Shown here piece after piece: positions 57,210-64,000 of a stretch of DNA of 64,000 nt. Under the pieces are notes generated by a model. It was given only the letters and a program-made list of their open reading frames with translations. It had not been told where the DNA came from and searched no databases. The DNA is from Botryococcus braunii (taxonomy: Eukaryota; Chlorophyta; Trebouxiophyceae), in NCBI GenBank assembly GCA_002005505.1, contig KV908645.1, positions 12,501-76,500 of the forward strand. The letters run 5' to 3'. The position numbers and the translations under genes were made by a program. Position 1 is the first letter of the stretch; each line of letters opens with the position of its first letter.

Positions 57210-58448
57210 CTAATCTTGTTTAGGGCCCTTGCCCTTCCCTTTCCCTTTCCAATGTTTTCCCTTGTTAAATCCCTTAGGCCCAATGTGTGAGGGAGGTGAA
57301 ACACCTTGCAGTGGTGCTGCCACTGGTTGATTGTTTCCTTGCCTCGGATAGAATCCAGGCTGAAAATTTGATGGGGTGTGCCCACTAGCTTGAGCTTTGG
57401 CAGCTAGATATTGCTTTTTAGCAACACACTGCCATGACTCGTGGCCTAGTTTATGACAAAAATAGCATTCCCTATCCTTTGGAATAGAGGTTCTAGAATC
57501 AATTTTTCTCCCGGACCCAAAAGGGGGTGCTCCCACCAAACCCAAGGAAGGTGGTGCAGGGGGCTGTTGTTCCACCACTCCTGCTGCCACTTGAGGTGTC
57601 TGGGTGTAGACCCTCTTCCTCTTGGGTCCCTGTGCATCCACATATGTGCTTTTGAGACTTGCCTCATATTTAACAACATAAGTGCAAATGTCTTCCAGAT
57701 CAGTGAAAGGACTGCCTGTTGCAGGGTTCACAGTGCATGCAAGTTTGAGAGGAGTATTAAGACCCTTGGTAAAAAGATGTAACTGGTCTTGCATGGCTAT
57801 TTGATAGTCAACCTCTACATCTGCTAAGAGAGACATAAATCTTTCAATATATCTCTCGACAGTCTCATTTCCTTGAAAGACTTTGTCTAATTTTGCCCTG
57901 GCAATGGCCACTGTGTCTGTGGAATCATATCTTTTAACCATAAAAGTTTTAAAATCCTTCCATTCCAATGTATGCTCATGTATCCCTTCCTTTTCTAGTT
58001 TCCTTACATGTGTGTCCCAAACTTTTGTGGGTCTTTCTTCCATCAATTGCACTCCCAAGGCCACCCACTTTCCTGCAGGCACATTGGTTAGTTTTGCATA
58101 GCCTTCCAACTTCCTTGCAAAATAGCAAAAAGATCCCCTCTTTCCCGAAAACAAAGAAGGAGGAGTTGCTCTTACTTGTCCACTAGGGCGAGGAGTCTCC
58201 TCCACCCCATCCCCTCCAACTTGCCTTTCGGCAAGAAGCTTTTCCTTAAATTCCAAAAATAACTGCTCCTTTATTTTATTGGTTAACTTGATCTTCTTTG
58301 TCTTTGGTGTGGACGGAGCGGGCGACGGATCGCGAGATGCCCCCTCCATCAAGTCCTCAACCAGCTCCCCTGAGCTTTCCAACGCTTCCAAAAATTCTCT
58401 TTCTTCCGAAGAAAGGTTTTTAAACTTCCCAGAAGAGGGCGGTGACAT
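57210..58448 (-). CDS. gag: gypsy-2 gag
   Basis: 412 residues, open. Capsid region (FARKLEGYAKLTNVPAGKWV; VKRYDSTDTVAIARAKLDKV; VERYIERFMSLLADVEVDYQ; NPATGSPFTDLEDICTYVVK), CCHC knuckle CYFCHKLGHESWQC (about 325-338) and a Lys/Gly-rich basic C-terminus (KGKHWKGKGKGKGPKQD). Gag forms the virus-like particle and packages RNA. Pol begins in another frame 2 bp after the gag stop, so Pol is presumably made by frameshifting or stop-reinitiation. Confidence 0.95.
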   Translation of the reverse strand: MSPPSSGKFKNLSSEEREFLEALESSGELVEDLMEGASRDPSPAPSTPKTKKIKLTNKIKEQLFLEFKEKLLAERQVGGDGVEETPRPSGQVRATPPSLFSGKRGSFCYFARKLEGYAKLTNVPAGKWVALGVQLMEERPTKVWDTHVRKLEKEGIHEHTLEWKDFKTFMVKRYDSTDTVAIARAKLDKVFQGNETVERYIERFMSLLADVEVDYQIAMQDQLHLFTKGLNTPLKLACTVNPATGSPFTDLEDICTYVVKYEASLKSTYVDAQGPKRKRVYTQTPQVAAGVVEQQPPAPPSLGLVGAPPFGSGRKIDSRTSIPKDRECYFCHKLGHESWQCVAKKQYLAAKAQASGHTPSNFQPGFYPRQGNNQPVAAPLQGVSPPSHIGPKGFNKGKHWKGKGKGKGPKQD

Positions 58449-58546
58449 CTACGGCCCACATATGAGAGTTAGGACCTTCCATCGAACGATCTCCCTCCTA
58501 CGACTTTCCTCCTTCCACCACGCGAAAGACTTGCAGAGAACAATTC

Positions 58547-58564
58547 GGCATCTCGCCGATACCA
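58547..58564 (-). promoter_or_regulatory. gypsy-2 primer-binding site
   Basis: Minus TGGTATCGGCGAGATGCC, 2 bp after the LTR end. It shares TGGTATCGGCGA with gypsy-1. Confidence 0.65.
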
Positions 58565-58566
58565 GA

Positions 58567-59042
58567 TGTCGTAGAATGCACAAGTTAGAGAGAATTTCCA
58601 AGTTGTGAGAGAGAGAGAGACAAGGCCGGATGGCCGACAAGTTGGACGCTCTTTCCAATTACAAGTAACCCCCACCTCACGGAGCTTCCACTCCCTACTT
58701 GTGGTCTACTAAGCTTCCAAATTACCTGAGTGCGTGTCTTCCCGTGGCTTACGTCTCTATCCGTTCCTTCCCGTGGTTCGTGATCGTGTGTTCACGTTCC
58801 TCCAATGGTAGCGCACTAGTCCACCAAACCTCTACAATAGTATCTAGAAAATATCCTAGAATCCTACTATGAGAGTAACGTCCATAACTATCCAATGGAA
58901 TTCGACGGCTAGGAAGCCAAGGCTAGACGCTAGGCACGTGCGTACTGGCGTTGCTCGTACGACATGTGCGCTACATGTGCGCCTAGGCTAGGGGGTAAGG
59001 GAAATGTCCAGAAATGCCGGGAAATCCCTACATTCCATCACA
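58567..59042 (-). repeat. gypsy-2 5' LTR
   Basis: 476 bp, TGTCGTAG...CCATCACA on the plus strand; about seven differences from the left LTR. Confidence 0.93.
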
Positions 59043-59812
59043 GTCTCTCTCTCTCTTCCTTTGCCACTATATCATCCAACTTTGGAGTGTCAACGTCAGC
59101 TTCAACAATTCCAGCTGGAGCCCCTGGTGGTACCATACATCAGACGTCCTGGAGGCACCATCAGTGGATTTGACATCCTCCACCAGTCTCAGGCAACTAC
59201 CCGCAATACCCTGTCGATCCGGGCTCTGGTGGGAATGTTCCTGGTGGCTTTGGTGGGGGTGGTCCTAGTGGTCATGGAGGACCAGGCGGTCCTGGTGGTC
59301 CAGGCGGTCCTGGTGGACCAGGTGGTGGTGGTTGGGGTGGTCCTCCTCATAGTCAGGGGCCACCATATAGTGCTGGGCAAGGTCAATTTCCAAACGTAGG
59401 TATTCCTGGTCTGCCCACCATAAATCCAACCACTGGTCCTTCGTTCTCTACTCATCAGAAGTTAACTCCAAAGATAGAGTTAGTCAAGCTGAATGATACC
59501 AATTTGTTGACATGGGCAAAGAAAGTGTATGCTATGCTGTGGGAAATGAATGTCAACTACTGTGTTCATGATGATTATCAGGGAGCTTATGATGATTTCA
59601 AAGCTCAAACCATTATCACTCAAGCATGTACTGAGCAATATTATGTTCAGATTACTGACTTGACAAGTGCTTACCATATGTGGAACAAGCTGCTGCAGGT
59701 GTTTAACGCTAGAGCAGCAGCTAGGCTGATGAGCCTCCACAGGGAGCAAAAGTTATTTGCCATGAAGCCAGGTGAAAAACCATCTGACTACGTGATAAGA
59801 TGCAGGAAAATT
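59043..59812 (+). pseudogene. gag: copia-G gag fragment with glycine-rich N-terminus
   Basis: Plus-strand copia gag of a family not otherwise present. A Gly/Pro-rich stretch (GGPGGPGGPGGPGG, about 59270-59335) leads into KIELVKLNDTNLLTWAKKVY and a UBN2-type capsid (ITDLTSAYHMWNKLLQVF; MSLHREQKLFAMKPGEKPSD; RCRKICERL). A TGA near 59171 and a frame change separate an upstream piece (STSASTIPAGAPGG). Cut on the left by gypsy-2 and on the right by the copia-F LTR at 59813. Confidence 0.75.
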
Positions 59813-60506
59813 TGTGAAAGGTTATGGGCAATCGGCTTTCCCTGTACAAAGCAGACAGGTCGTCAATAGACGAAGTTACTCCAGCTACAGTCCGTACGAC
59901 TGTCTGCTGAGTGCCACACACAACTGTCGGACAAGACTAGCATCTGGTGATGCCCAGCATCTTTCACAACCAGTTCCGTTACATCATTATCTTGTACACA
60001 AGCACCGATCAAGCAATCACTAGATAAGGCTCTAGACGGCTACGTTCAAGTACATGCCTATACTCCCTGAAGTCACTGTCCCTTATCTGTTTGAGTGACT
60101 ACAGGGTACACTAAGCTTGTTCACTCTCACAATAGCAACAATGATACAACACACACTGCCGCACCGTACCTGTACAAAGCAGACAGGTCGTCAATAGACG
60201 AAGTTACTCCAGCTACAGTCCGTACGACTGTCTGCTGAGTGCCACACACAACTGTCGGACAAGACTAGCATCTGGTGATGCCCAGCATCTTTCACAACCA
60301 GTTGGTATTCACTCCGGTGGGGCAGCCTTAAGAGTTCATTTGACAAACGTGTGATCTAGATAGGATTGTACCTTATGTTCGAAAACGTCCAGAATCTGCC
60401 GTGTCTCAAGGTACCTTATGTTCTCAATGGACCCATATCCTAATAGTGCACACATGAAGATCACTTAAAGCACAAGGCATTCAATAATAATGTTCAGAAC
60501 TCAACA
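59813..60506 (-). repeat. copia-F 3' LTR with internal exon-1 duplication
   Basis: 694 bp. Copy 1 60169-60303, copy 2 59841-59975; 135/135 identical. Copy 1 is followed (minus) by GTACGG, copy 2 by GAAAGCC. TTAAGG lies about 28 bp before copy 1 and TGTAACGG directly before copy 2. The tail contains GCCCATAACC and ends TTTCACA. The exact left end (59813 or 59815) is set by analogy. Confidence 0.88.
59842..60169 (-). other. predicted LTR intron boundaries, copia-F (328 bp)
   Basis: Donor TTGTACAG|GTACGG at 60169, acceptor TTGTACAG|G at 59842. Seen here in a 3' LTR; the 5' LTR lies outside the window. Confidence 0.45.
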
Positions 60507-60525
60507 CTTCCCCTTGCCTGCATGC
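60507..60525 (-). promoter_or_regulatory. copia-F polypurine tract
   Basis: Minus GCATGCAGGCAAGGGGAAG directly before the 3' LTR; the core AGGCAAGGGGAAG matches all other copia families here. Confidence 0.88.
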
Positions 60526-60526
60526 T

Positions 60527-62989
60527 TTAAGTGTATCTTCTCAAACCTAGTGAATCACGATGACCAACAAACACGGGCTTGGCAAGTGGCTTGGTCATAA
60601 TGTCAGCCACATTGCGTGCAGATTCCACATAGAGGATATCTACCTGCCCAAGTGCCATAGCTTCCCTAGCGTAGTGGAAGCTTACTGCAACGTGCTTTGT
60701 GAATTTGGAATACAGGGGGTTCCGTAAATTAGAAATGCATCCTTGGTTGTCACAAAAAATTTTGACCCTCCAAGGTGCAGCCCCTATCTCTTCCAAGAAG
60801 CCCCTTAGCCAGTTGGCTTCCTTCACAATATGGCCAGCTGCCATAAACTCAGCTTGCACAGTTGAGGTAGCAACTGAGCTCTGCTTCTTGCTTCCCCAAA
60901 CCACGGCACTACCATAGACTGATAGAACATAGCCAGTGGTGGAATACCTGTGGTCCAGGTCCCCAGCATAGTCGGCATCAACATAGCCTTCTAGCTCAGG
61001 GCCCTTTCCACCCAGAGTAAGAGCTAACTCTCTGGTATCTCTCAAGTACTTCAGCACTCGAATGGCCTCATTCCAGTGTGAGGTAGTGGGTGTCATTCTA
61101 TACCTTGACAACACTCCAACAGCCTGAGAAATGTCAGGCCGGGTCGTATTGGCTATGTACAGTAACGATCCAATTAACTCGCAGTATCGATGACCAGGTG
61201 GCAGAGGGGTACCAGCCCCATGTGACATACCATCTGAGGACTCGGGTCTGCTGCTAGCCACGAAGTCCTTGGACATGGGGGTATCAACCCCACGTCCATC
61301 ATCAGCAACGCCAAACTTCTCCACAAGAGCATCAATCTTGGGAGTGCAACTCATGGAAATAGTGCCCTGAACTCTATTGCGTAGGACCTGACACCCCAGG
61401 AAATCATTCACCTCTCCCAAATCATGGATGGTGAAGTCCTTCTTCAATAACTCTTTCCCCCACTCAATCTCTGCAACCACTCTGGCAACTATGAGAAGAT
61501 CATCGACATAAACAAGAATAAACGACAGATTACCATCAGGGGCCCTCCTGATGTATACCCCAGCGTCGCTCTTGCACACACTATACCCCATCACGCTCAA
61601 CTTGTCGCTCAAGGTCTTGTGCCAAGCCCGTGGGGCTTGCTTAAGACCGTAGAGTGCCTTCCTGAGCTTGCACACAACTCTCGTGTTGCCATTCTCAAAT
61701 CCTGGTGGTTGGGTCACATAGACCTCTTCCTCCAACTCCCCATTGAGAAAAGCTGTCTTGATATCCACTTGGTGGATCTCAAGATTTTGTGTGGCAGCCA
61801 CTGCCAGCACAGCTCTCCTAGCACCATAGCTGCTGGTAGGTGCAAAAACCTCACCAACATCTATACCAGGAATCTGTCTGCAACCCTGGGCAACCAATCT
61901 TGCTTTAAACCGAGTGACATTCCCATGTGCATCGTTTTTTGTAGAAAAAATCCAATGAACAGGGATAACTTTCTGCCCATGGGGTCTTTCCACATACTGC
62001 ATAACCTCATGGGTGTCTAAAGACTCCATCTCCTCTTGCATTGCCTGCTGCCAAAACTCCCACTGAGGTGAGCGCTGGGCTTCCCTCAAGTTTGAGGGCA
62101 CGTGAACTTTTCCCAACGTGACAGAAGGTACACTCTGTACCTTATGCTGTGGTGCAGCAGGGCTGTCAGCCTTACTGATGCTGTTCCCTTCTCTCTCTCT
62201 CTCTCCCTGGTTGCCAGAATAAGGTACATTATGTACCTTATGCTGGGACTGGGCAGTACTGCCGGGATTATCTGATTCCTTCTCAAGTCTCTCTCTCTCT
62301 CCTTGACTACTGGACTCATGTGCAGCACCCTTACATTCTCGCACCTTCCGCAATGCAGAGGGGAGCAGCAGCTCTCTCTCTCTCCTGGACTCACACTTGG
62401 GCACACTACCCAGACTTGCCTGAGCTGCGCCTACAATGTCAGCCTGCACACCATAAGCATGACTAGCCAGTGACTGGGATTGGGCACCAGCTTCCCCTAC
62501 TGCTGGCATGTCTAACCCACTGCTCTCATCTCTTACATCTGCACCGAACATAGCCTCGACTGTCTCAACCTGCCCCTGCATATCAGGGAGACCAACCATG
62601 TTTGGCTCACTCACAATTGCCTGACCTGGGTCAGGGGCATGCAATGGGATGTCAGAATGCTCTCTCCTAGCCACGCGCTGTACATAACGCTGCTCCCTTG
62701 TAAGGGTGGTCCCTGGAGGAAGGGGAATTTGTGACTTCCCCTGCATTCGCAACCCCTCTTGTACCTTCTGCATTTTTTCTACCTGGGATTGAGTTTCTAC
62801 ACCCCCCCTGGCCAGATTCTGCATATGCTCAAGCACCGACCACGAGTGCTGAGATGGTTCTGGGGTCCCAACAGTAGAATCCAGGCTGGTGGGGTTTCCT
62901 TGGTCATGTGCTGCTGTGGTCCCGTCTCCAGACTGATCCCCAGCACAAAGTCCAGAGGTCCCAGGAGCCCCAGTGGAAAGCGTCTCCAC
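60527..62989 (-). CDS. gag-pol: copia-F linker, reverse transcriptase and RNase H
   Basis: 820 codons. N-terminal 290 residues are a Gln/Ser/Glu-rich variable linker with GEREREGNS-type runs and no GTCVWE motif. Then comes the conserved RT entry (KVHVPSNLREAQRSPQWEFW), RT ([46 protein letters not shown]), RNase H (VDADYAGDLDHRYSTTG; STVQAEFMAAG; FCDNQGCISNLRNP) and C-terminal MTKPLAKPVF. The RT-RH part looks intact. The frame is separated from integrase by a shift between 62989 and 63093, near a run of seven Gs. Confidence 0.93.
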   Translation of the reverse strand: METLSTGAPGTSGLCAGDQSGDGTTAAHDQGNPTSLDSTVGTPEPSQHSWSVLEHMQNLARGGVETQSQVEKMQKVQEGLRMQGKSQIPLPPGTTLTREQRYVQRVARREHSDIPLHAPDPGQAIVSEPNMVGLPDMQGQVETVEAMFGADVRDESSGLDMPAVGEAGAQSQSLASHAYGVQADIVGAAQASLGSVPKCESRRERELLLPSALRKVRECKGAAHESSSQGERERLEKESDNPGSTAQSQHKVHNVPYSGNQGEREREGNSISKADSPAAPQHKVQSVPSVTLGKVHVPSNLREAQRSPQWEFWQQAMQEEMESLDTHEVMQYVERPHGQKVIPVHWIFSTKNDAHGNVTRFKARLVAQGCRQIPGIDVGEVFAPTSSYGARRAVLAVAATQNLEIHQVDIKTAFLNGELEEEVYVTQPPGFENGNTRVVCKLRKALYGLKQAPRAWHKTLSDKLSVMGYSVCKSDAGVYIRRAPDGNLSFILVYVDDLLIVARVVAEIEWGKELLKKDFTIHDLGEVNDFLGCQVLRNRVQGTISMSCTPKIDALVEKFGVADDGRGVDTPMSKDFVASSRPESSDGMSHGAGTPLPPGHRYCELIGSLLYIANTTRPDISQAVGVLSRYRMTPTTSHWNEAIRVLKYLRDTRELALTLGGKGPELEGYVDADYAGDLDHRYSTTGYVLSVYGSAVVWGSKKQSSVATSTVQAEFMAAGHIVKEANWLRGFLEEIGAAPWRVKIFCDNQGCISNLRNPLYSKFTKHVAVSFHYAREAMALGQVDILYVESARNVADIMTKPLAKPVFVGHRDSLGLRRYT

Positions 62990-63092
62990 TCCATGGTCAT
63001 CCTCCTCATCCCAGAACGTGGGTGGAGCAGCAGAGGGAATTGCTTGAGGCGTTGCCAGATTCTCACTGCCAAGGGGGGGTGATATCCTAGAA

Positions 63093-64000
63093 TCATAGAC
63101 AGACCCAGGCTGCCTTTGATAGACCCACTCTCTCAGCCCCCCTCAAGTGCTCGATAAAGCTGACGTCCCTACTCTCCTTCCACACTCCATTCCCCACGTA
63201 CACACGATACGCTTTAGACTGGGGACAATAACCAGTAAACATCCCAGGGATGGTCTTGGGCCCAAAAACAGACCTTTGGCCACTGGGAATGTGCACATGG
63301 GCTACACAGCCAAACGTGCGCAGCACAGACACATCAGGTTTGACACCAAAGAATAATTCCATGGGGGTCAGGGACCTGCCTGAAGTAGGACCCACATTGT
63401 AGAGGAGGGTAGCTGTCTCAAGCGCCTCCTTCCAAAGGGAGGGGTCTGCTGCAGCATGGACCAACAGAGTCCTTGTTCGCTCCTTCAGGGTCCTATTCAT
63501 CCTCTCCGCCACCCCATTCTGCTGAGGCGTGTAGGGCGCTGAGGACTCCATCTTAGTGCCCTGCTGAGCACAAAACTCTTTGAATTGCTGGTTCAGGAAC
63601 TCTGAACCCCTGTCAGTCCTCACACACTTCACAACCGTGCCTCGTTGGGTCTGCCAAAAACGGAGCAGGTCTATCACAGCCTTTGGGATGCAATCCTTTG
63701 ACTTCACAGGCAGGGAGGCAACTTGGTGTGAACTTTCATCCACTACAGTGACCCAATATCGTTCACCTGTGATGGCAGGAGGTGATATGGGACCCACAGT
63801 ATCCACATGGACTCTATCGAGTGGGTGATGTGCAGGCCTGGAAGATACAGGGAAAGGAGGTCTGGAGTGTTTCCCTTGTATACACGATTCACAGTGCTTG
63901 GGGCACTCAGAGCAGGGAGCAAGGGAGATATTGATTCCTGTAACCAGATCTTCCTTGGAGAACCTCTGCATGCTGCTGGCACCAGGATGACCTAACCTAG
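63093..64000 (-). CDS. gag-pol: copia-F integrase, N-terminus outside window
   Basis: Reads from the window edge: HHCC end (CSECPKHCESC), catalytic D (HVDTVGPI), second D (RTDRGSEF), Glu region (QQNGVAERMNRTLKERTR), integrase tail (LRTFGCVAHVHIPSGQRS; PGMFTGYCPQSKAYRVYVG; ESRDVSFIEHLRGAERVG). The frame closes at 63093, probably after an indel in the following linker. Gag and protease lie to the right of the window. Confidence 0.92.
   Translation of the reverse strand, partial: RLGHPGASSMQRFSKEDLVTGINISLAPCSECPKHCESCIQGKHSRPPFPVSSRPAHHPLDRVHVDTVGPISPPAITGERYWVTVVDESSHQVASLPVKSKDCIPKAVIDLLRFWQTQRGTVVKCVRTDRGSEFLNQQFKEFCAQQGTKMESSAPYTPQQNGVAERMNRTLKERTRTLLVHAAADPSLWKEALETATLLYNVGPTSGRSLTPMELFFGVKPDVSVLRTFGCVAHVHIPSGQRSVFGPKTIPGMFTGYCPQSKAYRVYVGNGVWKESRDVSFIEHLRGAERVGLSKAAWVCL

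Larger units (their letters stand above)
51640..59042 (-). mobile_element. gypsy-2: Ty3/gypsy chromovirus with both LTRs but unmatched flanks
   Basis: 7403 bp, minus strand, with 476-bp LTRs (51640-52115 and 58567-59042) that differ at only a handful of sites. PBS 58547-58564, gag 57210-58448, pol 57207 to 53048 with one frameshift, a 930-bp 3' noncoding region and a purine tract. The flanking five bases (CCAAT left, GTCTC right) do not match. The left neighbour is the copia-C LTR and the right neighbour is an unrelated copia gag, so this is not a simple insertion into one target. Confidence 0.93.
59813..64000 (-). mobile_element. copia-F: Ty1/copia element, 5' part outside window
   Basis: Minus strand. 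3' LTR 59813-60506, purine tract 60507-60525, linker-RT-RNase H 60527-62989, integrase 63093 to the window end. Inserted in copia-G gag. Diverged from families A-E, lacking their cysteine motifs but sharing the LTR layout and purine tract. Confidence 0.93.

Noticed and set aside
59170..59399. Frame starting at 59004 (131 codons) as a membrane-like protein
   Set aside because: Its Val/Leu-rich stretch is the glycine-rich gag region of copia-G read out of frame.

Overview
This window is a eukaryotic, transposon-saturated stretch made almost entirely of nested LTR retrotransposons. I see no conventional host gene, rRNA, tRNA gene or CRISPR. The Ty1/copia and chromodomain Ty3/gypsy elements, the hAT DNA transposon, the Helitron-like fragment and the primer match to initiator tRNA-Met fit a large green-lineage genome. 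A streptophyte alga or early land plant is my guess, not something the sequence proves.

Layout. (1) 1-13520, minus: gypsy-1, a chromovirus cut by the left window edge. Its gag is split by copia-A (4676-11955, plus, target duplication CCTTC). (2) 13521-20160, minus: copia-E, decayed, holding a 226-bp solo LTR (13986-14211). gypsy-1 sits in its RNase H. (3) 20161-about 22621, minus: copia-D, a gag-less remnant cut by copia-E. (4) about 22629-23420, plus: a Helitron-like fragment with a 50-bp candidate intron. (5) 23421-44896, plus: copia-B0, split three times: by copia-B1 (24514-31921, TSD CATCG), by a hAT element (32702-41039, 8-bp TSD) which itself holds the intact copia-B3 (33191-40609, minus, TSD ATATA), and by copia-C (44897-51639). 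(6) 51640-59042, minus: gypsy-2, whose flanks do not match and which truncates copia-C. (7) 59043-59812, plus: a gag fragment of another copia (copia-G), cut by copia-F (59813 to the window end, minus).

How the copia elements appear to work. Each has a ~630-740 bp LTR, a primer-binding site complementary to the anticodon arm of initiator tRNA-Met (half-tRNA priming), a small ORF1 of unknown function (families A, B, C, E), one gag-PR-IN-RT-RH frame with a long variable IN-RT linker, and a purine tract. copia-B3 has both frames fully open and may be an active master copy.

Main discovery candidate. Every copia LTR (six divergent sequence types) carries an internal direct repeat of 131-148 bp. 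Copy 1 begins about 28-32 bp downstream of a TATA-like box in five types and ends exactly at a CAG|GTA splice donor. Copy 2 follows a UGUAA motif and ends in an AG acceptor context. The repeat therefore equals a predicted first exon, from transcription start to donor. Copies 1 and 2 share subfamily-specific changes, and their divergence follows the nesting order (D more than E more than A). I infer that an intron lies inside the LTR and that the spliced leader is reverse transcribed and transferred onto the second copy, rebuilding it in every replication cycle.
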